A stretch of DNA of 64,000 bases, from assembly GCA_964418745.1 (NCBI GenBank), contig CAYQMX010000028.1, positions 32,494 through 96,493 on the forward strand, in the 5' to 3' direction. This document shows, in pieces, positions 54,085 to 62,059 of the stretch; position 1 is the first letter of the stretch; each line of letters begins with the position of its first letter. Source of the DNA: Scleromatobacter sp964418745. Lineage in GTDB: Bacteria > Pseudomonadota > Gammaproteobacteria > Burkholderiales > Burkholderiaceae_C. A program made the position numbers and the translations under genes. The notes beneath the pieces are model-generated. The model was not told where the DNA came from, did no database searches, and was given only the letters and a program-made list of their open reading frames with translations.

Positions 54085-56034
54085 ATGTCAGATAAGGACG
54101 AAGGCGGAGGCCTGTTTCGCCGAATGGCGCGCAAGGTCGCGGCGCCCGCGAGGGAACTCGTCGGGATGACGCCGCGCGAGACCGAGATCAAGGCCACCGA
54201 GTTCGACAAGGCCGAGATGAAGGCCATGATCGAGCGCAAGCGCCGCAACGACTACGTGCGCAAGCGCGAGCTCGACACGCTGCGCCGCATCCGCCGCGAG
54301 GGACTGTCCGGCGACCAGGCGGCGGCCCTCACGATGCAGTCGTCGCGCATGGACGAGACCACCGAGGCGCGCTCGACGCAATCGAACGTGCAGAGCGTGG
54401 GCATCAAGGCCAAGATCGACGCGATCGAGCGCCAGATGGTGGGCGCCAGCTCGCAGGTGTCGGCCGGCGGCGGCGCCCCCGTCGCGGCCAAGCCCACGCG
54501 CAGCACCCCGGCGCTGCCGCCGGGCCCGCCGCCGCCCATCCTGACCACCACCATCTTCGATCCCGAGGACGGCGGGCCGACGCTGCGCGTGCCGCTGACC
54601 CCCGACGACGACCACGAGACCGTGGCGCGCCTGGACGGCGGGCCGCTGCAGTTCGACACCGCGGCCGGCCCCCTGTCGGACAGCCCGGACACTGCGCCGC
54701 AGACGCACAGCTTCGCCAACACGCTGCCCTACGACGCCGATCCGTTCGCGCCGCCGCTGCCGACGGCGCCGCCGCCGCCCGTCCACGCGCCGCTGGAGTT
54801 CACCCATACGCCGATGCCGGCCGCGCCCCCGGTGCACACGGGCGCCAATCCGTACGCCGCCGGTGCGCCGGCGCCGCGCACCGCGCCCCCGTCGCAGAGC
54901 ACGGTGGACCTGGGCGGCGGCGAGCGCGTCGAGGTCAGCGAGGTCGTGCACGACGAGCTGCTGGACGAGGCCGTCATCGCCTTCGCGGGCGGCGACTTCG
55001 CCGGCTGCGAACGCGCGTTGCAGGCGCTGATCGGCCCGCGCGGCGAGCGCCGCGACAACGACGAGACCTGGCTGGTGCTGTTCGACCTGTACCGCGCCAT
55101 CGGCCAGCAGGCGAAGTTCGAGACGATCACGATGGAATACGTCGAGCGTTTCCATCGCTCGGCACCCCAGTGGTTCTCGCTGCCCAAGCAGCTGGCCGAG
55201 GCCACCAAGAAGCCCGACACGGGCAAGTCCGCGCCCGGCGGCATCGGCTGGGTGTGCCCGCCCAACCTCGACGGCGACGCCGTGTCGCGGCTGGACGCGC
55301 TGTCGATGCAGCTCCCGTCGCCCTGGGTGATGGACTGGACGGCGCTCGTCTCCGTCGACGTCGAGGGCGCGAGCCGGCTGCAGAAGCTGTTCGCCGGCTG
55401 GGCCGGCCAGCCCCTGTCGATGAACTGGATCGCTGGCGACAAGTTGTTCTCGGTGCTGCAGGACCTGGCGCCCACCGGCGTGCGCGACGCCGACCCCGTC
55501 TACTGGATGCTGCGCCTGGAGGCGTTGCGCCTGGCCCACCGCCCCGACCAGTTCGACGAGGTGGCGATCGACTACTGCGTCACCTTCGAGGTGTCGCCGC
55601 CGAGCTGGGAGAACGCGCGCTGCAAGGCCCAGCTGATCGGCAGCACGCACCAGAACACGCGCACCCTGTCGCTGTCGGTGATCGGCGAGGCCACGACCAG
55701 CTTCATGGACACCTCGATGGCCAGCGAGGACGACCCGGCACCGGCCCAGGTGCAGATCACCTCGATGGAGCTGGCCGGCCAGCTCTCGGGCGACCTGGCC
55801 GAACTGCTGAACCGCCTGAACAAGCAGGTGGGCGATTCGCGGGTCATCCGCATCTCGTGCGCCCTGCTGATGCGCGTCGATTTCGTCGCCGCCGGCGACC
55901 TGCTGAACTGGGTCGCGCAGCGCCACGCCGAGGGCCGCGAGATCGTGTTCCACGAAACCCACCGCCTGGTCGCGCTGATGTTCGGCGCGATGGGCATCAA
56001 CGAGACGGCCCGGGTCCAGTTGCGCCACGTCTGA
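54085..56034 (+). CDS. STAS-domain protein with long proline-rich linker
   Basis: A 649-residue cytoplasmic protein. Residues about 30-75 are highly charged and probably helical (KAEMKAMIERKRRNDYVRKRELDTLRRIRREG). Residues 130-290 are a proline-rich, low-complexity linker. A helical stretch (290-370) resembles tetratricopeptide repeats (EAVIAFAGGDFAGCERALQAL). The rest holds two STAS-like regions, the last being clearest (SRVIRISCALLMRVDFVAAGDLLNWV, then REIVFHETHRLVALMFGAMGI). STAS domains typically bind nucleotides or partner proteins, as in anti-sigma antagonists. No phosphorylatable Ser of the SpoIIAA type is evident. It follows dksA by 52 nt and is closed by a strong terminator. Function unknown. 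Confidence 0.8.
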   Translation: MSDKDEGGGLFRRMARKVAAPARELVGMTPRETEIKATEFDKAEMKAMIERKRRNDYVRKRELDTLRRIRREGLSGDQAAALTMQSSRMDETTEARSTQSNVQSVGIKAKIDAIERQMVGASSQVSAGGGAPVAAKPTRSTPALPPGPPPPILTTTIFDPEDGGPTLRVPLTPDDDHETVARLDGGPLQFDTAAGPLSDSPDTAPQTHSFANTLPYDADPFAPPLPTAPPPPVHAPLEFTHTPMPAAPPVHTGANPYAAGAPAPRTAPPSQSTVDLGGGERVEVSEVVHDELLDEAVIAFAGGDFAGCERALQALIGPRGERRDNDETWLVLFDLYRAIGQQAKFETITMEYVERFHRSAPQWFSLPKQLAEATKKPDTGKSAPGGIGWVCPPNLDGDAVSRLDALSMQLPSPWVMDWTALVSVDVEGASRLQKLFAGWAGQPLSMNWIAGDKLFSVLQDLAPTGVRDADPVYWMLRLEALRLAHRPDQFDEVAIDYCVTFEVSPPSWENARCKAQLIGSTHQNTRTLSLSVIGEATTSFMDTSMASEDDPAPAQVQITSMELAGQLSGDLAELLNRLNKQVGDSRVIRISCALLMRVDFVAAGDLLNWVAQRHAEGREIVFHETHRLVALMFGAMGINETARVQLRHV

Positions 56035-56063
56035 ACGTTTGTCAGTGCTCGCACTCTCGCAAG

Positions 56064-56095
56064 AGGCGCCGTAACAGCAGTTCGGCGCCTTTTTT
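56064..56095 (+). terminator. Rho-independent terminator after the STAS-domain gene
   Basis: AGGCGCC / GGCGCCT stem with a 13-nt loop, followed directly by TTTTTT. About 30 nt after the stop codon at 56034. Confidence 0.92.
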
Positions 56096-56125
56096 GTTGC
56101 AGCTGGAGAGACCCCGACGTTGAAA

Positions 56126-56159
56126 AGTTCCCGGAACTCGAGGTAAAGGTGCCTTTACC
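56126..56159 (+). promoter_or_regulatory. Two adjacent dyads upstream of the outer-membrane protein gene
   Basis: AGTTCC-C-GGAACT (56126-56138) is followed after 3 nt by GGTAAAGG-TG-CCTTTACC (56142-56159). A TTGAAA at 56121-56126 could serve as a -35. They lie about 110-145 nt before the gene start and look like paired operator or regulator sites; the binding proteins are unknown. Confidence 0.5.
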
Positions 56160-56271
56160 ACAGATTCACCTTCTTGTGTTGCTCCTGACCGACTTTTTCA
56201 GCTTTCCGGGAAAACCCGCAAGTAGAGTCTCCTCATCGCCCCCCGGGGTAACTTTGATGAGGATTCGAATC

Positions 56272-56862
56272 GTGAAAAAGACTTTGATCGCCGGCGCCGT
56301 CGCCCTGGCTTCCCTGGCCAGCGGCTCGGCCTTCGCCCAGAGCTACGTGGGCGGCAACCTCGGCGCCAGCCACGCGAACCACGGCTGCGGCGCGGCCGAG
56401 GCCAGCGGCACCCTGACCAGCTGCGACAAGAACGACTTCGCCTGGAAGCTGTACGGCGGCTACCAGCTGCCCGGCACCGACTTCGCCGGCGAGCTGACCT
56501 ACTTCGACCTGGGCAAGTTCAAGGGTTCGGGCACCGGCGCGAGCGCCGACGCCAAGGACTCCTTCTGGGGCCTGGGCGGCGCGTACCGTCCGAGCTTCGG
56601 CAGCGGCTGGGGCGGCGTCGCCCGCGTCGGCGCTGCCTATGGCACCAGCAAGGTGGACTACAGCCTGGGCACGCTCACCGGCGAGCACTCGAAGAACGGC
56701 TGGCACCCGTACTACGGCCTGGGCGTGAACTACGAGATCGCCAAGAACATCAAGATCGAGGCCGACTGGGACAACACCCGCATCACCTCGCAGGTGCCCA
56801 GCCTGAACTCGTCGACGAACGTGGTCAACAGCTACACCATCGGCGCGTCGTTCGGGTTCTGA
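56272..56862 (+). CDS. Small outer-membrane beta-barrel protein (OmpW/OmpX/opacity-like)
   Basis: A 196-residue secreted protein. The signal peptide KKTLIAGAVALASLASG ends in SAFA before QSYVGGNLG. The mature part is made of alternating hydrophobic strands with aromatic belts (YGGYQLPGTDFAGELTYFDLG, FWGLGGAYRPSFGSGWGGVARVGAAYG, YYGLGVNYEIAKN, SYTIGASFGF) and closes with the C-terminal Phe used by the BAM machinery. This fits an eight-stranded barrel. Two cysteines in the first long loop could pair. The GTG at 56272 is chosen as start because GAGGA precedes it at the right distance; an ATG at 56257 is the alternative. Confidence 0.85.
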   Translation: MKKTLIAGAVALASLASGSAFAQSYVGGNLGASHANHGCGAAEASGTLTSCDKNDFAWKLYGGYQLPGTDFAGELTYFDLGKFKGSGTGASADAKDSFWGLGGAYRPSFGSGWGGVARVGAAYGTSKVDYSLGTLTGEHSKNGWHPYYGLGVNYEIAKNIKIEADWDNTRITSQVPSLNSSTNVVNSYTIGASFGF

Positions 56863-56877
56863 TCCCCGCGACCGCCT

Positions 56878-56932
56878 GATCCGGCTTCGCCGGGTCCGCC
56901 GGCCCGGACCGTCCTAACGTGCGGTCCGGGCC
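56878..56932. terminator. Hairpins between the converging OMP and coaX genes
   Basis: Two dyads lie here. GATCCGGC-TTC-GCCGGGTC (56878-56896) has one G-T wobble and follows the OMP stop. GGCCCGGACCG / CGGTCCGGGCC (56901-56911, 56922-56932) is a perfect 11-bp stem that overlaps the coaX stop codon. Without strong T-tracts, they are probable but unproven terminators serving both directions. Confidence 0.6.
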
Positions 56933-57696
56933 GCTTCTATTCCGACCAGCCCTTCGAACAGCAGGCTGTCGACGATCTCGAATTCCAGGTCCAGCGCGGG
57001 CGCCAGCTTCACCGCGGCGCCGCCGGCGATCAGCAGCAACGGCGTCGCGCCGGTGCGCGCGGCCAGGCGCTTGTGCTGGCGCTCCACCGCGCCGGCGATG
57101 GCGAACACGCCACCGGACATCAGCGCGTCGCTGGTGTTGGTCGGGAAGTCGGTGGTCTCGCCGGTGGGCACCTTCAGCCCCGCGGTGCCCATCTCGAGCG
57201 CACGCAGCATCAGGCCGAAACCCGGCAGGATCAGGCCGCCCAGGAAGTGACCGCCGGCATCCAGCGCGTCGACGGTGACCGCCGTGCCCACCATGACCAC
57301 CAGCGCCGGCCGCGGCGGCTGCCCGCTGGCGGCCGCCGCGGCCATCACGCGGGCGCGGGCGCCCACCAGCGCCACCCAGCGGTCGGCGCCCAGGCGCGAC
57401 GGGTGGTCGTAGCCGTTGACCACGCCGGCCTCGGCCGTGGCCGACACCACCCAGCGCGGCGTGACGTCCCACAGCTCCATCTGCTCCTCGACGCGGCGGC
57501 GCACCGCCTCGCCGGCCACCACGCAGCCCAGCATCTGGTCGGGCGGCGGCAAGCTGGCCCATTCGGTCTCGGCCAGCTCGTCGATGGTCTCGAGGAACAC
57601 GGCGCCGTGGCGCACCGGCGCCTGGCCCGGAACGGGTTGGTCGAACAGGGCCCATTTCAGGCGCGTGTTGCCGATGTCGATGGCGAGGAAGCTCAC
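56914..57696 (-). CDS. coaX: Type III pantothenate kinase
   Basis: Phosphorylates pantothenate, the first step of coenzyme A synthesis; this type is not inhibited by CoA and uses a monovalent cation. The 260 residues begin with FLAIDIGNTRLKWALFD (Asp and phosphate-binding loop) and contain the substrate motif HPSRLGADRW, MVGTAVTVDAL and GGLILPGFGLMLRAL. GTG start at 57696. Supply of CoA fits the acyl-CoA theme of the region, though the gene is on its own and convergent with the outer-membrane protein gene. A birA homologue, a frequent neighbour, would be upstream but is not here. Confidence 0.94.
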   Translation of the reverse strand: MSFLAIDIGNTRLKWALFDQPVPGQAPVRHGAVFLETIDELAETEWASLPPPDQMLGCVVAGEAVRRRVEEQMELWDVTPRWVVSATAEAGVVNGYDHPSRLGADRWVALVGARARVMAAAAASGQPPRPALVVMVGTAVTVDALDAGGHFLGGLILPGFGLMLRALEMGTAGLKVPTGETTDFPTNTSDALMSGGVFAIAGAVERQHKRLAARTGATPLLLIAGGAAVKLAPALDLEFEIVDSLLFEGLVGIEAARTAR

Positions 57697-57812
57697 AGTG
57701 GACGAGCGTATCAGCCCGGCCCCGCCCGGCGACCCGGTTGCTGGCAGTGGAAACCCAAAGGTGTGTCGGGAAGATCACACTCCGGGTTCCGGCAGCCCGA
57801 TCGGGCTTGCCA

Positions 57813-57838
57813 AATTGACGTTTACGTAAACGTCAATT
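57813..57838 (+). promoter_or_regulatory. LiuR-type operator upstream of icmF
   Basis: A perfect 26-bp palindrome containing ACGTTTACGTAAACGT, with TTGACG (57815-57820) as a possible -35. It lies 50 nt before the icmF start. A clear -10 at the expected 17-20 nt spacing is not evident; TGATAC at 57844-57849 is the nearest candidate. Confidence 0.83.
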
Positions 57839-57888
57839 GATCTGATACTACCGTCCTTGCCGTGAAACCCGCCTGACGCCGCATTGCC

Positions 57889-60800
57889 ATGACCGACCTC
57901 TCCGCAGAATTCAAGGCCCTCGCCAACTACCGGCCCACCCACAAGGTGCGCTTCGTCACCGCCGCGAGCCTGTTCGACGGCCACGACGCTGCGATCAACA
58001 TCATGCGGCGCATCCTGCAGGGCATGGGCGCCGAGGTGATCCACCTGGGGCACAACCGCTCGGTGGACGAGGTGGTCACCGCCGCGCTGCAGGAAGACGC
58101 GCAGGGCATCGCGGTCAGCAGCTACCAGGGCGGCCACAACGAGTACTTCAGCTACATGGTGGACCTGCTGAAGGCCCGCGGCGGCGAGCACATCCAGGTG
58201 TTCGGCGGCGGCGGCGGCGTCATCGTGCCGGCCGAGATCCGCGCGCTGGCCGACAAGGGCGTGCGCATCTTCAGCCCCGAGGACGGCCAGCGCATGGGCC
58301 TGGCCGGGATGATCGGCGAGATGATGATGCACTGCGACAAGGACCTGTCGTCGTACGCGCCGGCCGACCTGGCGTCGCTGCAGGGGCACTCGGAAGGCGC
58401 CTGGCGAAAGCTCGCGCAACTCATCACCGCGCTCGAGAACAAGGGGCTGCCGGAAGAACGCGTCGGCGCGATCCACGCCGCCGCCCAGGCGATCAGGACG
58501 CCGGTCATCGGCATCACCGGCACCGGCGGCGCGGGCAAGTCCTCGCTCACCGACGAGCTGATCCGCCGCATCCGGCTCGACCAGCGCGACCGCCTGCACA
58601 TCGCCGTGATCTCCATCGACCCGTCGCGCCGCAAGAGCGGCGGGGCGCTGCTGGGCGACCGCATCCGCATGAACGCGATCAACCCCTGGGCAGAGAGCGG
58701 CGCCCGGGTGTACATGCGATCGCTGGCCACGCGCGACGCCGGCAGCGAGGTCAGCCAGGCGTTGCCCGACGTGCTGGCGGCGACGAAGCTGGCCGGCTTC
58801 GACCTGATCATCGTCGAGACCTCGGGCATCGGCCAGGGCGACGCCGCCATCGTGCCGCTCGTGGACGTGCCGATGTACGTGATGACGCCCGAGTTCGGCG
58901 CGGCCAGCCAGCTCGAGAAGATCGACATGCTCGACTTCGCCGAGTTCGTGGCCATCAACAAGTTCGACCGCAAGGGCGCCGCCGACGCGCTGCGCGACGT
59001 GGCCAAGCAGGTGCAGCGCAACCGCGAGGCGTTCACGGTGTCGCCGGACCAGATGCCGGTCTTCGGCACCATGGCCAGCCGCTTCAACGACGACGGCGTC
59101 ACCGCGCTGTACCAGGCGCTCAAGCCGCGCCTGGCCGAGCTGGGCCTGAAACTCGGCGAAGGCCTCCTGCCCGCCGTGGCCACGCGCTTCAGCACGCACC
59201 AGGTGCCCATCGTGCCGGCGGCGCGCACGCGCTACCTGGCCGAGATCGCCGACACCGTGCGCGGCTACAAGAAGCAGGCCCGCGCCCAGGCCGTCCTCGC
59301 CCGCGAGGTGCAGCAGTTGCGCGGCACCGCCCGGATGCTCAAGGAGGCCAACGCCGACAAGGTGAACGCAGTCGCCGCCGTCACCGACCTCGCCGAGCAG
59401 CGCGAGGCGCGCCTGCACCCCGACGCCAGGAAGCTGCTGGCGATGTGGCCCGACATGCGCAAGGCCTACGCGGGCGACGAGTACGTGGTCAAGATCCGCG
59501 ACAAGGAGATCCGCACCGCCCTCGTCCACACCACGCTGTCGGGCACCAAGATCCGCAAGGTCGTGCTGCCGCAGTTCGAGGACCACGGCGAGCTGCTGAA
59601 GTGGCTGATGCTGGACAACGTGCCGGGCAGCTACCCGTACACCGCCGGCGTGTTCGCGTTCAAGCGCGAGGGCGAGGATCCGACGCGCATGTTCGCCGGC
59701 GAAGGCGACGCGTTCCGCACCAACCGGCGCTTCAAGCTCGTCTCCGAAGGCCTGCCGGCCAAGCGGCTGTCCACCGCGTTCGACTCGGTCACGCTGTACG
59801 GCGCCGACCCGGCGCCGCGCCCGGACATCTACGGCAAGGTGGGCAACTCTGGCGTGAGCATCGCCACGCTGGAGGACATGAAGGTGCTGTACTCGGGCTT
59901 CGACCTGTGCAGCCCGTCGACTTCGGTGTCGATGACGATCAACGGCCCGGCGCCGACCATCCTGGCGATGTTCATGAACACCGCCGTCGACCAGAACCTG
60001 GACAAGTTCAAGGCCGACAACGGCCGCGAGCCGACGGCCGACGAGGCCGCCAAGATCAAGGACTGGGTGCTGGCCAACGTGCGCGGCACCGTGCAGGCCG
60101 ACATCCTCAAGGAAGACCAGGGCCAGAACACCTGCATCTTCTCCACCGAGTTCTCGCTGAAGGTGATGGGCGACGTCGCCGAGTACTTCGTGCACCACAA
60201 CGTGCGCAACTTCTACTCGGTGTCGATCAGCGGCTACCACATCGCCGAGGCCGGCGCGAACCCGATCAGCCAGCTCGCCTTCACGCTGAGCAACGGCTTC
60301 ACGTTCGTCGAGGCCTACCTGGCCCGCGGCATGCACATCGACGACTTCGCACCCAACCTGTCGTTCTTCTTCTCGAACGGCATGGACCCCGAGTACACGG
60401 TGCTGGGCCGCGTGGCGCGTCGCATCTGGGCGGTGGCCATGCGCGACAAGTACGGCGCCAACGAGCGCTCGCAGAAGCTGAAGTACCACGTGCAGACGTC
60501 GGGGCGCAGCCTGCACGCGCAGGAGATCCAGTTCAACGACATCCGCACCACGCTGCAGGCGCTGATCGCGATCTACGACAACTGCAACTCGCTGCACACC
60601 AACGCGTTCGACGAGGCCATCACCACGCCGACGGAAGACAGCGTGCGCCGCGCGATGGCCATCCAGCTGATCATCAACCGCGAGTGGGGCCTGGCCAAGA
60701 ACGAGAACCCGAACCAGGGCGCGTTCATCATCGAGGAACTGACCGAGCTCGTGGAAGAACTCGTGCTGTCGGAGTTCGAGAAGATCGCCGAGCGCGGCGG

Positions 60801-61179
60801 TGTGCTCGGCGCAATGGAGACCGGCTACCAGCGCGGCAAGATCCAGGAAGAGTCGATGCACTACGAGATGCTCAAGCACACGGGCGAGTACCCGATCGTG
60901 GGCGTCAACACCTTCCGCAACCCGAACGAGGCGCCGCTGGAGTCCATCGAGCTCGCGCGCTCCACCGACGACGAGAAGCAGAGCCAGCTGAAGCGCCTGG
61001 CCGACTTCCACGCGACGCACGCGGCCGAGGCGCCGGCCATGCTGGCCAGGCTGCAGGCCGCCGTCATCGCCAACACCAACGTCTTCGACGTGTTGATGGA
61101 GGCGGTTCGCGTGTGCTCGCTCGGCCAGATCACCAGCGCCCTGTTCGAGGTCGGCGGCCAATATCGCCGCAGCATGTGA
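57889..61179 (+). CDS. icmF: Fused isobutyryl-CoA mutase (IcmF)
   Basis: Adenosylcobalamin enzyme that interconverts isobutyryl-CoA and n-butyryl-CoA, with its own G-protein chaperone built in. Its 1096 residues follow the IcmF order. First is the B12-binding domain with the Co-ligating His32 in FDGHDAAINIMRRILQ. Next is a MeaB-like GTPase with Walker A GTGGAGKS (211-218) and SIDPSRRKSGGALLGDRIRM. The linker and the large mutase TIM barrel then run to the end (GVSIATLEDMKVLYSGFDL, RNFYSVSISGYHIAEAGANP, QTSGRSLHAQEIQFNDIRTTLQAL). The ATG at 57889 has no strong SD. It is preceded by a LiuR palindrome. Like nrdJ it needs cobalamin, yet no B12 synthesis gene is in the window. Confidence 0.95.
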   Translation: MTDLSAEFKALANYRPTHKVRFVTAASLFDGHDAAINIMRRILQGMGAEVIHLGHNRSVDEVVTAALQEDAQGIAVSSYQGGHNEYFSYMVDLLKARGGEHIQVFGGGGGVIVPAEIRALADKGVRIFSPEDGQRMGLAGMIGEMMMHCDKDLSSYAPADLASLQGHSEGAWRKLAQLITALENKGLPEERVGAIHAAAQAIRTPVIGITGTGGAGKSSLTDELIRRIRLDQRDRLHIAVISIDPSRRKSGGALLGDRIRMNAINPWAESGARVYMRSLATRDAGSEVSQALPDVLAATKLAGFDLIIVETSGIGQGDAAIVPLVDVPMYVMTPEFGAASQLEKIDMLDFAEFVAINKFDRKGAADALRDVAKQVQRNREAFTVSPDQMPVFGTMASRFNDDGVTALYQALKPRLAELGLKLGEGLLPAVATRFSTHQVPIVPAARTRYLAEIADTVRGYKKQARAQAVLAREVQQLRGTARMLKEANADKVNAVAAVTDLAEQREARLHPDARKLLAMWPDMRKAYAGDEYVVKIRDKEIRTALVHTTLSGTKIRKVVLPQFEDHGELLKWLMLDNVPGSYPYTAGVFAFKREGEDPTRMFAGEGDAFRTNRRFKLVSEGLPAKRLSTAFDSVTLYGADPAPRPDIYGKVGNSGVSIATLEDMKVLYSGFDLCSPSTSVSMTINGPAPTILAMFMNTAVDQNLDKFKADNGREPTADEAAKIKDWVLANVRGTVQADILKEDQGQNTCIFSTEFSLKVMGDVAEYFVHHNVRNFYSVSISGYHIAEAGANPISQLAFTLSNGFTFVEAYLARGMHIDDFAPNLSFFFSNGMDPEYTVLGRVARRIWAVAMRDKYGANERSQKLKYHVQTSGRSLHAQEIQFNDIRTTLQALIAIYDNCNSLHTNAFDEAITTPTEDSVRRAMAIQLIINREWGLAKNENPNQGAFIIEELTELVEELVLSEFEKIAERGGVLGAMETGYQRGKIQEESMHYEMLKHTGEYPIVGVNTFRNPNEAPLESIELARSTDDEKQSQLKRLADFHATHAAEAPAMLARLQAAVIANTNVFDVLMEAVRVCSLGQITSALFEVGGQYRRSM

Positions 61180-61184
61180 GGGTT

Positions 61185-61217
61185 CGCGCAGGGGCGGCGT
61201 CGCGCCGCCCCTGCGCG
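61185..61217 (+). terminator. Strong hairpin after icmF
   Basis: Perfect 15-bp GC-rich stem (CGCGCAGGGGCGGCG, loop TCG, CGCCGCCCCTGCGCG) 5 nt after the icmF stop, followed by TATT. A very stable terminator-like structure, though its T-tract is short. Confidence 0.72.
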
Positions 61218-61263
61218 TATTCATGAATCGTTCACCTGGGCCGGGCGGGTTAAGCTTCGGGTC

Positions 61264-61944
61264 ATGAACCTCCTGCTCGCCGAAGACGACGCGATCCTGG
61301 CCGATGCGCTCACGGAGCAGCTGCGCCACGCCGGCTTCGAGACCGAGCACGCGCCGAACGGGGCCGTCGCCGAGTTCCTGCTGCTCAAGCAGTCATGGGA
61401 CCTGTGCATCCTGGACCTCGGCCTGCCGATGGTCGACGGGCTGACCGTGCTGCAACGCGTGCGCCAGCGCAAGCCCGAGCTGCCGGTGCTGGTGCTGACG
61501 GCGCTCGACGACCTGCAAAGCCGCGTCGCCGGGCTCAACGCCGGCGCCGACGACTACCTCACGAAGCCGTTCGACTTCCCCGAGCTGGAGGCCCGGCTGC
61601 GCGCCCTGCTGCGGCGCAGCCAGTCCTCGCCGGTGGCCAACGCGTCGATGGCGATGGGCGCGCTGGTGTTCGAGCGCGACTCGCGGCGCGCCAGCATCGA
61701 CGGCGCGCCGCTCGAGCTGAGCCCGCGCGAATGGACCCTGCTGGACCTGCTGCTGACGCGCCGCGACCGCGTGGTGACCAAGGAAGAGGTGGCGCAGGCC
61801 TGGAGCAGCGAACGCGCCGAGCCCGGCGGCAACAACTCGATCGAGGTCTACATCCACCGCGTGCGCCGCAAGCTCGAAGGCTCGGGCCTGAGCATCCGGA
61901 CCGTGCGCGGCCTGGGCTACCTGCTCGAGGCCCTGCGTCCATAG
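61264..61944 (+). CDS. OmpR-family response regulator (TctD/QseB-like)
   Basis: A 226-residue two-domain regulator. The receiver domain (1-115) has the acidic pair in LLAEDDA, phosphoacceptor Asp51 in LCILDLGLPMVDG, Thr in VLTALDD and Lys in LTKPFDF. The DNA-binding domain (about 128-224) is a winged helix (LSPREWTLLDLLLTRRDRVVTKEEVAQAW, VYIHRVRRKLEGSGLSIRTVRGLGYLL). It pairs with the sensor kinase 115 nt downstream. In related TctDE systems the targets are tricarboxylate uptake genes; the porin gene after the kinase could be a target here. Confidence 0.93.
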   Translation: MNLLLAEDDAILADALTEQLRHAGFETEHAPNGAVAEFLLLKQSWDLCILDLGLPMVDGLTVLQRVRQRKPELPVLVLTALDDLQSRVAGLNAGADDYLTKPFDFPELEARLRALLRRSQSSPVANASMAMGALVFERDSRRASIDGAPLELSPREWTLLDLLLTRRDRVVTKEEVAQAWSSERAEPGGNNSIEVYIHRVRRKLEGSGLSIRTVRGLGYLLEALRP

Positions 61945-61949
61945 ATGCC

Positions 61950-61990
61950 GGCCCCCACGCTCCTCCCGTCGCTGGCCCCCGAGGGGGAGC
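61950..61990. repeat. Short GC-rich element of a kind dispersed in Burkholderiales genomes
   Basis: GCCCCCACGCTCCTCCCGTC followed by GCTGGCCCCCGAGGGGGAGC, ending in the palindrome CCCCCGAGGGGG (61976-61987). From memory, similar CCCCCACGC...CCCCCGAGGGGG segments are common in intergenic regions of Comamonadaceae. It separates the response regulator gene from its kinase gene. Confidence 0.5.
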
Positions 61991-62059
61991 TCGGTTCGGC
62001 TCGGGTGGTGACCCTCGCTTCCCGAGAGTTCCGGCGTTGCCGTTGAGGCAAGATCCCGC

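Noticed and set aside
57841..57888. Cobalamin riboswitch before icmF, or before nrdJ at 7539-7572
   Set aside because: Both gaps are far too short and lack the B12-box. Control by the LiuR site is sufficient for icmF.
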